From DAHUYF01 sp052143095 (GTDB lineage Bacteria; Pseudomonadota; Alphaproteobacteria; ATCC43930; CGMCC-115725): a DNA stretch of 64,000 nucleotides. The DNA is taken from the NCBI GenBank assembly GCA_052143095.1, contig JBKQTR010000504.1, positions 1 to 64,000 on the forward strand, in the 5' to 3' direction. Below are positions 52,451 to 59,891 of this stretch, one piece after another. Every line of letters starts with the position of its first letter. Positions within the stretch are counted from its first letter, which is position 1. Below the pieces are notes generated by a model. The model had not been told where the DNA came from and did not search any database. It saw only the letters and a program-made list of their open reading frames with translations. A program made the translations under genes and the position numbers.

Positions 52451-52508
52451 TCGCGGTTGCAAGCGCAACCGCTGTCGCCTGATGGCGACGACGCTACGCG
52501 TCGCGCCG
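52451..52508 (+). repeat. Double-hairpin repeat, copy 2
   Basis: TCGCGGTTGCAAGCGCAACC, then CTGTCGCC...GGCGACGACGCTACGCGTCGCG. The same two hairpins are at 58212-58269. Its right end encodes the last residues and the stop of the DUF962 gene on the minus strand. Confidence 0.65.
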
Positions 52509-52817
52509 GAGCTCGGCGCCGAGGCGGCCGGTCGCCCAGCAATAGAGCATGTAGAAATCGCCGCGGAACGACCAGAGCGGGTGGGTGAAGGTGGCGGGGC
52601 GGTTGCGCTCGACATAGGCATGGGCGAACCAGGCGAAGGCGTAGCCGGCGACCGGCGCGCCAAGCAGCAGGCGCCAATCGCCGGTGGCGAGGAAGCCCAG
52701 CAGCAGCAGCACGCCCAGCGTCGTGCCGATGTAATGGAAGGCGCGGGTGAGCGGCCGGCTGTGCTCGCCCAGGTAATATGGCCAGAACTCGGCAAAGCTT
52801 CGGAAGTCCTCTTCCAT
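52494..52817 (-). CDS. DUF962 (Mpo1-like) membrane protein
   Basis: 107 residues with two hydrophobic segments (about 31-47 and 50-70). Family features are the N-terminal EHSRPLTRAFHYIGT and the later THPLWSFRGDFYMLY, the conserved His-bearing motifs of the DUF962/Mpo1-like dioxygenase family. Its final residues (LRRDA-stop) lie in the repeat at 52451-52508. It is divergent from asd. Confidence 0.8.
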   Translation of the reverse strand: MEEDFRSFAEFWPYYLGEHSRPLTRAFHYIGTTLGVLLLLGFLATGDWRLLLGAPVAGYAFAWFAHAYVERNRPATFTHPLWSFRGDFYMLYCWATGRLGAELRRDA

Positions 52818-52943
52818 CGGCTCCTCCCTGGGGAAAGCACGGTATTCACCACTTTGGCCCGGCCCTTCCCCTTGTCAATCGCCCCCGGAGAGCGTAAGTC
52901 ACCCCGTTACAGGGGCAGTTCCCCTTTCCCGGGAGTTGATATC

Positions 52944-53987
52944 ATGGGGTTCAAGGTAGCGGTGGTGGGCGCCACCGGCGTGGTCGGCCATGAGATGCTG
53001 AACATCCTCGCCGAGCGCGATTTCCCGGTCTCCGAGGTCTATGCGGTGGCGTCCGAGCGCTCCGCCGGCGGCGAAGTCTCCTTCGGCGAGGACAAGGTGC
53101 TGAAGGTGCAGGACCTCGACCGCTTCGACTTCAAGGGCGTCGATATCGGGCTGTTCTCGCCCGGCGCCAAGGTCTCCGCCGTGCACGCGCCGCGCGCCGC
53201 CAAGGCGGGGACGGTGGTGATCGACAACACCTCGCAGTTCCGCATGGACCCCGACGTGCCGCTGGTGGTGAGCGAGGTCAACCCGCAGGCGATCGCGCAG
53301 TACAAGAAGCGCGGCATCATCGCCAACCCGAATTGCTCGACCATGCAGCTGGTGGTGGCGCTGAAGCCGCTGCACGACATCGCGCGCATCAAGCGCGTCG
53401 TTGTGGCGACCTACCAGTCGGTCTCCGGCGCCGGGCGCGAGGCGATGGACGAGCTGTTCTCCCAGACGCGCGGGATCTACGTCAACGATCCCCCGAAGAA
53501 AGAGTATTTCACCAAGCAGATCGCCTTCAACGTCATTCCCCATATCGACGTCTTCATGGAGGACGGCTCGACCAAGGAGGAATGGAAGATGGCGGTGGAG
53601 ACGCGCAAGATCCTCGACCGCGACATCGCCGTCACCGCCACCTGCGTGCGCGTGCCGGTGTTCATCGGCCATGCCGAGGCGGTCAACATCGAATTCGAGC
53701 GGCCGATCAGCGAGTCCGAGGCGCGCGCCGCGCTCAAAGCCGCGCCGGGGATCAGCGTCGTCGACCACCGCGCCGATGAGGGCTATGTCACGCCGCAGGA
53801 ATCGGCGGGCGAGGATTCCGTCTTCGTCAGCCGCATCCGCAAGGATCCGACCGTGCCCTACGGCCTCAACCTCTGGGTCGTCTGCGACAACCTGCGCAAG
53901 GGCGCGGCGCTGAACGCGGTGCAGATCGCCGAGATCCTGGCGCGCGACTATCTCGGCGCGACCAAGAAGGCCGCCGTCGCGCGGTAG
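52944..53987 (+). CDS. asd: Aspartate-semialdehyde dehydrogenase
   Basis: 347-residue NADP-dependent enzyme reducing aspartyl phosphate to the semialdehyde for lysine, threonine, methionine and cell-wall diaminopimelate. GATGVVG (9-15) binds NADP and Cys131 in ANPNCSTMQ is the catalytic thiol. Later segments TYQSVSGAGREAMDEL and AVTATCVRVPVFIGH are standard. I chose the ATG at 52944 for the family N-terminus (MGFKVAVVGA); the frame is open upstream without similarity. Stand-alone gene followed by an intergenic repeat at 54005. Confidence 0.96.
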   Translation: MGFKVAVVGATGVVGHEMLNILAERDFPVSEVYAVASERSAGGEVSFGEDKVLKVQDLDRFDFKGVDIGLFSPGAKVSAVHAPRAAKAGTVVIDNTSQFRMDPDVPLVVSEVNPQAIAQYKKRGIIANPNCSTMQLVVALKPLHDIARIKRVVVATYQSVSGAGREAMDELFSQTRGIYVNDPPKKEYFTKQIAFNVIPHIDVFMEDGSTKEEWKMAVETRKILDRDIAVTATCVRVPVFIGHAEAVNIEFERPISESEARAALKAAPGISVVDHRADEGYVTPQESAGEDSVFVSRIRKDPTVPYGLNLWVVCDNLRKGAALNAVQIAEILARDYLGATKKAAVAR

Positions 53988-54004
53988 TCCTACCCCTCAC
54001 CCCC

Positions 54005-54117
54005 GGGGCTATCGCTATAGGGTTCACTACGGAGACACGGAGATCACGGAGAAGCGAAGAATGGCGCGCTTCGCGCGTCCTATACCTGCTCTCCGTGCCC
54101 TCCGTGCCTCCGTGGTC
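54005..54117 (+). repeat. Intergenic inverted repeat with CACGGAG motifs
   Basis: Left arm ACTACGGAGACACGGAGATC and right arm ...CCCTCCGTGCCTCCGTGGT are imperfect inverted repeats of each other, separated by an AATGGCGCGCTTCGCGCG hairpin. The left part including GGGCTATCGC matches the minus strand of 38517-38580. Confidence 0.65.
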
Positions 54118-54164
54118 GATCTTTCTCGCCAGCGGCTCGGCGGCACGTGCGATTGCCTCTATGC

Positions 54165-55016
54165 TCACCCGCGGTAATCGAGGCCGATATCGAGCACGGC
54201 GGCGCTGTGCGTCAGCCAGCCGACCGAGATCAGATCGACGCCGGTCGCCGCGATGCCTGGCGCGGTCGCCGGGGTGATGCGGCCCGATGCCTCGGTGACG
54301 GCGCGGCGATCGACGAGCGTCACGGCGCGGCGCAGCTCCTCGGGGCCCATATTGTCGAGCAGCACCGCGTCGACGCCGAGCGCGAGCGCCTCCTCGAGCT
54401 GCGCGAGCGCGTCGATCTCGACCTCGATCTTGACGAGATGGCCGATGGCGGCGCGCGCGCGCGAGACCGCCGGCGTGATGCCGCCCGCCACCGCGATGTG
54501 GTTGTCCTTGATGAGGACGGCATCGTCGAGGCCGAAGCGGTGGTTGGCGCCGCCGCCGACCCGTACCGCATATTTCTGCACGGCGCGCAAGCCCGGCATG
54601 GTCTTGCGCGTGCAGACGACCCGCGCGCCGTGGCCGGCAATCGCCTCGACGATCCCGGCCGTGGCCGAAGCGACGCCCGAGAGATGGCAGAGAAAATTGA
54701 GCGCCACCCGCTCGGCGGTGAGAATGCCGCGCGCCGGCCCCTCGATGAGCGCGATCACGTCCCCCGGCGACAGGCGGTCGCCGTCGCGGCAGTCGAGCCG
54801 CGCGGCGATCGCGGGATCGATCAGCCGGAAGGCCATGAGCGCGAGATCGAGCCCGGCCAGCACGCCCTTCTGGCGCGCCACCAGCGCCGTCTCCGCGCGC
54901 GCCGCCGCCGGCACGATCGCGTCCGTCGTAATGTCGCCGGCGCGACCGAGATCCTCGATGAGCGCCGCGCGCACCAACGGCTCGATCAGAATTGCGGGAA
55001 GGGGTGGGGCGATCAT
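54165..55016 (-). CDS. nadC: Nicotinate-nucleotide pyrophosphorylase (carboxylating)
   Basis: 283 residues. Converts quinolinate and PRPP to nicotinate mononucleotide. Conserved segments are the N-terminal ALIEDLGRAGDITTDA, VALNFLCHLSGVAS, TRKTMPGLRAVQKYAVR, GGANHRFGLDDAVLIKDNH and the C-terminal GVDLISVGWLTHS. Start ATG at 55016 lies 5 bases from the out-of-frame TGA that probably was the nadB stop. Last of nadA-nadB-nadC on the minus strand. Confidence 0.95.
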   Translation of the reverse strand: MIAPPLPAILIEPLVRAALIEDLGRAGDITTDAIVPAAARAETALVARQKGVLAGLDLALMAFRLIDPAIAARLDCRDGDRLSPGDVIALIEGPARGILTAERVALNFLCHLSGVASATAGIVEAIAGHGARVVCTRKTMPGLRAVQKYAVRVGGGANHRFGLDDAVLIKDNHIAVAGGITPAVSRARAAIGHLVKIEVEIDALAQLEEALALGVDAVLLDNMGPEELRRAVTLVDRRAVTEASGRITPATAPGIAATGVDLISVGWLTHSAAVLDIGLDYRG

Positions 55017-55021
55017 CGGCG

Positions 55022-56544
55022 TCAGGCTCCGACGGCAGAAGCGGCGCCCGGAGGCGCGCGTCGGCGCTATCGGCCTCGGCGAGGCGCAGCGTCGAGCGCC
55101 GCGCCGGAGCGTCCGAGCGACGGGGAAAATCGCTGCGCCAATGGGCGCCGCGACTTTCCTCGCGGCGCAGCGCCGCGCGCGCGATGGCGAGGCCGACCGC
55201 CGCCGGATCCGCTTCCGGCCGCTCGCCGAAGGCAAGCTCCCGCAAGGACGCGACCGCCTCGGTGAGCCCGGCGCGGTCGCGCACCACGCCGAGGCCGGCC
55301 GACATGATCCGTCGCACGGCTCCCGCCTCGGCCGCCGGCGGCAGGACGGAAAGCGCGGCAAGCGGCCACTGACGCGACGCGGTGCCGGCAACACTCTCGG
55401 CGACCCAACGCGCGCACGCCGCTGCTTCGAGCAATGAATTGCTGGCGAGCCGGTTGGCGCCGTGCAGGCCGGTGGCCGCCGCCTCGCCGCAAGCCCAGAG
55501 ACCGGGGATCGTGCTGCGCCCGGCCGCGTCGACGGCGATGCCGCCCATGTGATAATGCGCTGCCGGCCGCACCGGGATCGGCTCGCGCGCGGGATCGAGT
55601 CCGGCGGCGTGGCAGCGCGCGGCGATCGCCGGGAAGCGCGCGGCAAAGCGCTCGCCGAGCGCACCGCGCGCATCGAGGAAGACGCGATGCCCGTCGCCGA
55701 GATGCCGCCAGACGGCGCGCGCCACCACATCGCGCGGCTCGAGCTCGGCGGTGAAGCGCTGGCCGGTTTCGTCGACGAGCACCGCGCCTTCGCCGCGCAC
55801 CGCCTCGCTCACCAGCGGCATCGGGTCGAGGCCGACATCAAGCGCGGTGGGATGGAATTGAACGAATTCCACGTCGGCCAGCAGCGCGCCGGCGCGCGCG
55901 GCGAGCGCCAATCCCTGGCCAAGCGCGCCGAGCGGGTTGGTGGTGTGGCGATAGAGCCCGCCGATGCCGCCGGTGGCGATCACCACGCGGCTCGCCGGCA
56001 GCAGCACGCTCCCCATCGGTCCCGCGGCAAGGATGCCCGCGACGCGACCCTCGGACATCACCAAGCGGCGCGCCTCGACGCAATCGAGCACGGTGATCGC
56101 CGGCGTGCCTCTGACCGCCGCGACCAGCGCGCGCATGATCTCGCCGCCGCTGCGGTCGCCGCCGGCATGCACGATACGGCGCCGGCGATGCGCGGCTTCG
56201 AGGCCCAGCGCGAAGCCGCCATCGGCGCCGCGATCGAAGGCGACGCCGTACCGCACCAGCGCCGCGACGGCCGTCGGCGCCGCTGCGGTGATGCGCTCGA
56301 CCACCGGGGGGTCGCAGAGCCCGTCCCCGGCCGCCATTGTGTCGGCGGCGTGCAGCAGAGGCTCGTCGTCATCGCCCAGCGCGGCGGCGATGCCGCCTTG
56401 GGCGAAGGCGCTGGCGACGCCGGAGCCGAGCGGCGTCCTGGCGAGGACGATGACCGGCTCGGGGGAGAGATGCAGGGCCGTCATCAGCCCGGCGAGACCC
56501 GCGCCGATGATGACCGGACGGTCGGCGCGATCAAGGCAATCCAT
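55022..56544 (-). CDS. nadB: L-aspartate oxidase (stop codon apparently lost by a 1-base change)
   Basis: FAD enzyme oxidising aspartate to iminoaspartate, the first step of de novo NAD synthesis. FAD motif GAGLAGLMTAL (17-27), GSGVASAFAQGGIAAAL (about 41-57), and the family end PAAHYHMGGIAVD, WACGEAAATGLHGANRLASNSLLE and ESRGAHWRSDFP are all there. The family-like part ends at about residue 506. The frame then runs on through all of nadC in another phase and only stops at 53866, giving a nominal 892 residues. A TGA in another phase at 55022-55024, just before nadC, suggests that one base was lost near the end. I give that as the natural end. REP-like DNA separates it from nadA. Confidence 0.88.
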
Positions 56545-56666
56545 GGTCTGCTCCTAGTGTTCCGACTCTAAACTTGGTCTCCACCCGCCGTCATGGCCAG
56601 CTGGTGCCACGGCTGTCCGGTCGACGGAAAGCGGTGGCAAAGACGCAGCTTGTCGACACCCCTCCG

Positions 56667-56813
56667 TCGTCATGCGCGGGCTTGACCCGCGCATCCACGT
56701 CGTGCAGTGCGCTCATTGCGAGACGTGGATGCCCGGGACCCGCCGTGCGGGCGGCCTGCCTTCGCCGAAGCGAAGCCGTTTCGGCTTCGCGCAGGCAGGC
56801 CCGGGCATGACGA
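56667..56813. repeat. Imperfect inverted repeat, CATGCGCGGGCTTGACCC type
   Basis: Begins TCGTCATGCGCGGGCTTGAC and ends with the inverted ...CCCGGGCATGACGA. CATCCACGTC and GACGTGGATG form the inner inverted pair, and GCGAAGCCG-TTT-CGGCTTCGC is a strong hairpin. Related to 40987-41095. A half unit (CAAGCCCGGACATGACGA) recurs at 56882-56899. Sits between nadA and nadB and fills most of the 393-base gap, which has no gene. Confidence 0.75.
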
Positions 56814-56937
56814 TCGAGGGGATTGGCAATGATCGCAGGAGCGTCAATCACACCAAAATCCTTAGCCGGACAGCCGTGTGACAAGCCCGGACATGACGAT
56901 GGAGGAGTGTTGGGACGCATTTACGAGTGACACGACG

Positions 56938-57930
56938 CTAAATCGCCAACATGCGCTCGACCGCTCGGCGCGCGCGCGCGGCGACCGTCGGGTCGATGGT
57001 CACCTCATGGGTCATGGTCTCGAGCGCGCGCCGGATTTTCGCGGGCGTGATCCGCTTCATATGCGGGCAAAGGTTGCACGGGCGGACGAACTCGATCTCG
57101 GGATGCTGCACCGCGACGTTGTCGCTCATCGAGCACTCCGTCACCAGGACGACGCGGGCCGGGTGCTTGCGGCCGACATAGTCGCTCATCGCCGCGGTCG
57201 AGCCGGCGAAATCCGCCTCGGCCACGACCTCGGGCGGGCATTCGGGATGGGCGAGCACGGTGACGCCGGGATGGCTCGCGCGCAGCGCGCGGATCTCGGC
57301 GGCGGTGAAGCGCTCATGCACCTCGCAATGGCCGGCCCAGGCGATGATCTCGACGCCGGTCTCGCGCGCGATATTCTGCGCGAGATATTCGTCGGGGAGC
57401 ATGATGACGCGGGGAACGCCGAGCGCTTCCACGACCTTCCTGGCATTGCCCGAGGTGCAACAGATGTCGGACTCCGCCTTGACCGCGGCCGAGGTGTTGA
57501 CATAGGTCACGACCGGCGCGCCGGGATAGCGCTCGCGCAGCAGCCGGACATCGGCCGGCGTGATCGAGGCGGCAAGCGAGCAGCCCGCCTCGAGATCGGG
57601 GATCAGCACGCGCTTTTCGGGATTGAGCAGCTTTGCCGTCTCGGCCATGAAATGCACGCCGGCCAGCACGATCACATCGGCCGTCGCCGTCATCGCCTCG
57701 CGCGCGAGCGCCAGGCTGTCGCCGACGATATCGGCGACACAGTGGAAGATCTCCGGCGTCTGATAGTTGTGCGCGAGGATCACGGCGTTGCGTTCGCGCT
57801 TCAGGCGCAGGATGGCGTCGATGTCGCCGGCGAAGACCGGCCATTCCATCGGCGGGATCACCCGCCGGACGCGCTCATAGAGCGGCGCGGTCCGGGCGAT
57901 GACGTCGCGGGAGAGCGGAGCGGGTTGCAT
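56938..57930 (-). CDS. nadA: Quinolinate synthase
   Basis: 330 residues. Condenses iminoaspartate with dihydroxyacetone phosphate to quinolinate. The [4Fe-4S] ligands expected in NadA are present: Cys117 (EAGCSLA), Cys231 (HPECPPEV) and the CNLCPH pair near 285-288. Other family segments are ILAHNYQTPEI (51-61) and AGVHFMAETAKLL. First gene of the nadABC run; its promoter region contains paired palindromes fitting NadQ control. Confidence 0.95.
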   Translation of the reverse strand: MQPAPLSRDVIARTAPLYERVRRVIPPMEWPVFAGDIDAILRLKRERNAVILAHNYQTPEIFHCVADIVGDSLALAREAMTATADVIVLAGVHFMAETAKLLNPEKRVLIPDLEAGCSLAASITPADVRLLRERYPGAPVVTYVNTSAAVKAESDICCTSGNARKVVEALGVPRVIMLPDEYLAQNIARETGVEIIAWAGHCEVHERFTAAEIRALRASHPGVTVLAHPECPPEVVAEADFAGSTAAMSDYVGRKHPARVVLVTECSMSDNVAVQHPEIEFVRPCNLCPHMKRITPAKIRRALETMTHEVTIDPTVAARARRAVERMLAI

Positions 57931-57940
57931 GGCACACCTA

Positions 57941-57958
57941 TATACTCAACTTGAGCAT
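57941..57958. promoter_or_regulatory. Operator-like palindrome 2 at nadA (leader side)
   Basis: TATACTCAACTTGAGCAT contains the perfect palindrome CTCAA-C-TTGAG. Read on the minus strand it gives ATGCTCAAGTTGAGTATA, sharing the TGCTCA half-site with the other palindrome at 57970. It lies between the probable transcription start and the nadA ATG. Confidence 0.6.
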
Positions 57959-57969
57959 TTCGTAAGTTC

Positions 57970-57990
57970 TTATGCTAAAGATGAGCATAA
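57970..57990. promoter_or_regulatory. Operator-like palindrome 1 at nadA (core promoter)
   Basis: Arms TTATGCT and AGCATAA are a perfect 7-base inverted repeat with a 7-base spacer (AAAGATG). It overlaps the -10 box and spacer of the candidate promoter, the classical place for a repressor such as NadQ. Confidence 0.65.
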
Positions 57991-58000
57991 CGGAGGTCAA
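57972..58000 (-). promoter_or_regulatory. Candidate nadA promoter
   Basis: On the minus strand TTGACC (57995-58000) and TAGCAT (57972-57977) are separated by exactly 17 bases, a good sigma-70-type spacing, about 40 bases before the ATG at 57930. The palindrome at 57970-57990 covers the -10 side. Confidence 0.55.
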
Positions 58001-58083
58001 GCGGTTTTTTTCGGAGCGTCTGGAGCATCTCCCGTTTCGGTAGGAATTACGATCGAATGATCGCCAATGCCGCGGCGGCAAGT

Positions 58084-58111
58084 CCTTCTCCGCCCTTCAG
58101 GGCGGAGAAGG
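58084..58111. repeat. Perfect 12-bp hairpin
   Basis: CCTTCTCCGCCC-TTCA-GGGCGGAGAAGG, a perfect stem. It is followed by another strong hairpin repeat at 58280 of the same style (CCCTCTCCGCCCC...). No T-run adjoins on the strand of nadA. Part of the 357-base gene-free repeat zone 57991-58347. Confidence 0.6.
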
Positions 58112-58130
58112 ATTTAGGATGAGGTCTAGG

Positions 58131-58198
58131 CAAACTCGCGAAGCGAGTTTGTCCGTGGCGGCGTCAGCGATTGCGCAGAAATCGCGAAAGCCGCTCGC
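58131..58198 (-). repeat. Intergenic hairpin repeat, copy B
   Basis: Minus strand reads GCGAGCGGCTTTCGCGATTT, then CTGCGCAATCGCTGACGCCGCC, and ends CAAACTCGCTTCGCGAGTTTG. It aligns with 32156-32227 (copy A). Its hairpin CAAACTCGC-GAA-GCGAGTTTG has a 9-bp stem. Confidence 0.55.
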
Positions 58199-58211
58199 AG
58201 GGTGCGGGCTA

Positions 58212-58269
58212 TCGCGGTTGCGAGAGCAACCGCTGCCGCCCGCCGGCGACGACGCTTTGCGTCGCGCCG
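58212..58269 (+). repeat. Double-hairpin repeat, copy 3
   Basis: TCGCGGTTGCGAGAGCAACC then CTGCCGCC...GGCGACGACGCTTTGCGTCGCG. It matches copy 2 at 52451-52508 nearly throughout, including the GGGCT just upstream. Confidence 0.6.
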
Positions 58270-58279
58270 CTCACCCCGA

Positions 58280-58308
58280 CCCTCTCCGCCCCCGAGGGGC
58301 GGAGAGGG
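58280..58308. repeat. Perfect 13-bp hairpin
   Basis: CCCTCTCCGCCCC-CGA-GGGGCGGAGAGGG. Lies 40 bases downstream of the VOC gene stop (58348). No T-run, so a terminator role is not shown. Confidence 0.55.
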
Positions 58309-58347
58309 AGAAGGCGCCGCCGGTGCCATCTCACGCCTCGACGGACA

Positions 58348-58785
58348 TCAGCCGCGCTGGTGCAGCTCGATCACGTTGCGATCGGGATCGCGGACGAAGA
58401 TGCCTTGCGCCCCGGGCCCGAAGCGGACGGGTCCGCCGCTGAGCGGGATACCGGCCGCCTCCAGCCGCTGCTTCGCAGCCGCGATGTCAGGGCACAACAG
58501 CGCGAAGTGCGTGATCCCCGGGTGCTTCTCGGGGACATCCATGAGGACATTCGGCGCGGTCGCGCTCGGCGCGTTGAGCACCAGGTTCAATTCCACGCCA
58601 GACGGGTGATCGAGGACCGCCACCGGCTCCGGGCCGATCGGACCGATGGTCTTGGTGAAGCCGAGCAGCTCGTAAAAGCGCATCGAGCGCTCGAGGTCGT
58701 GCACGCGAATGCCGATATGGGCGAGGCCCGAAATCGGGATGGGGCCGGTCTCAGTTTCCTGCTTCGTCATGGTGCCTCCGGACAC
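58348..58785 (-). CDS. VOC-superfamily (glyoxalase/dioxygenase-fold) protein
   Basis: 145 residues, one VOC module repeated twice in a beta-alpha-beta-beta-beta arrangement. The first half starts ISGLAHIGIRVHDLERSMRFYELLGF (about 18-43), with the first His as metal-ligand candidate. HFALLCPDIAAAKQRLEAAGI and FVRDPDRNVIELHQ give the second half with the C-terminal Glu. Metal-dependent chemistry on a small molecule or an antibiotic-binding role are both possible; specificity cannot be read. Met6 (start MTKQE) is an alternative start. Between the repeat zone and nadQ. Confidence 0.8.
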   Translation of the reverse strand: MSGGTMTKQETETGPIPISGLAHIGIRVHDLERSMRFYELLGFTKTIGPIGPEPVAVLDHPSGVELNLVLNAPSATAPNVLMDVPEKHPGITHFALLCPDIAAAKQRLEAAGIPLSGGPVRFGPGAQGIFVRDPDRNVIELHQRG

Positions 58786-58851
58786 TTGGGGTTCAGCGAT
58801 ATTCAGTCAGCGCGGCGCCCTGCCATCGCTGCCGGAGCGCGCCCGCGCGCC

Positions 58852-59778
58852 TCAGGCGGAGCGCGACAGCGGCAGCTTGGTGCCGGCGACCGCGCGCTCG
58901 AGCAGCACCTCGCGACGAAAGCGGAAGAGCTTGGCGGGCCGGCCGCCGGTCCCGGTGGCGATCTCGCCGGTCTCCTCGACCAGCCCCTGCTGGTCGATCA
59001 GGCGCCGGAAATTCTGCTTATGGAGCCGTCGCCCGGCCAGCGCCTCGACCGCGCGTTGCAGCTGCAGCAGCGTGAAGCTCGCGGGCATCAGCTCGAACAC
59101 CACCGGGCGATATTTGATCTTGGCCCTGAGCCGTGCAATCCCGGTGGCGAGAATGCGGCGGTGGTCGAGGATCATGAACTGGCCGGGCAGCGCGGGCGCG
59201 GCGCCCGCTCCCGCCTCGGGTAGGAGTCCGGCCTCGTAGAGCAGCTCATAGCGCTGCAGCACCAGCTCCTCGTTCCAGCTCTGGTCATCGCCGAAGCCGA
59301 TGTCGATGCGCCGCAGGCGGTCGCGCCGCGTCGCCTGGTCCGGCGCGGTCCTGGCCCATTGCCGCAGCCGCCGCAGGATCGTCGCCAGCCAGGGCGGCGG
59401 TCCCCCGCGCCGATCCTCCCAGGGAAGATAGCGATACCAGTTCTGCCAGCTGCCTTCCTCGTCCTCCGGCGCCGGCGATTGGCGCGTCAGGCCGAGATAG
59501 CTGATCGAGATGATGCGACCGCCGGCGCCGCCGCGCCGGCGGTCGCGATCGGCGAAGGTGTAGAGCTGCTCGATATAGCCGAGCGGGTGATGGGTCTGCC
59601 GCTCGACCCAGGAGCGCAGGCCGGTTTGCAGGGTGCGGTGGGCCGATTCCAGCGGACCCGAGGGCAGCGCCCTTCCGTCCTGGAGCGTGAGGATTCGCGG
59701 CTCCTCGCCGGTCACGGCGACGATCACGGCCGCCAAATCGATGGCAGCCGCATCTTGCGTGTCGTTGGTCGAGGGCAT
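58852..59778 (-). CDS. nadQ: NadQ-type NAD biosynthesis repressor (Nudix-related, alphaproteobacterial)
   Basis: 308 residues. The N-terminal part is a Nudix-like fold (IDLAAVIVAVTGEEPRILTLQDG..., GYIEQLYTFADRDRR, ISISYLGLTR) whose Nudix box is degraded (RSWVERQT in place of RELxEETG), as in Nudix-derived regulators that sense NAD metabolites. The C-terminal winged-helix part follows (ILDHRRILATGIARLRAKIKYRP and FRRLIDQQGLVEETGEIATGTGGRPAKLFRFRREVL). This is the architecture of NadQ, which represses nadABC in alphaproteobacteria. It lies about 0.9 kb upstream of nadA, separated by the VOC gene and repeats. I chose the ATG at 59778; the frame is open upstream without similarity. Confidence 0.82.
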   Translation of the reverse strand: MPSTNDTQDAAAIDLAAVIVAVTGEEPRILTLQDGRALPSGPLESAHRTLQTGLRSWVERQTHHPLGYIEQLYTFADRDRRRGGAGGRIISISYLGLTRQSPAPEDEEGSWQNWYRYLPWEDRRGGPPPWLATILRRLRQWARTAPDQATRRDRLRRIDIGFGDDQSWNEELVLQRYELLYEAGLLPEAGAGAAPALPGQFMILDHRRILATGIARLRAKIKYRPVVFELMPASFTLLQLQRAVEALAGRRLHKQNFRRLIDQQGLVEETGEIATGTGGRPAKLFRFRREVLLERAVAGTKLPLSRSA

Positions 59779-59891
59779 ATCCAAAGCGGCCGCATTATGC
59801 CACAAGACGTCGCGCGGGGGATGATCCGTCAGGCGACAGGTGGTAAGGGGTCGAGTGGCGGAAACACCCGCCGGAAGCGGGGCATCGGCGG

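Noticed and set aside
53866..55021. C-terminal 386 codons of the nadB frame as a real protein domain
   Set aside because: They are nadC DNA in the wrong phase; nadC is fully conserved in its own frame.
58084..58308. Strong hairpins as intrinsic terminators
   Set aside because: Stems are perfect but no T-run follows on either strand; they are better described as repeat elements.
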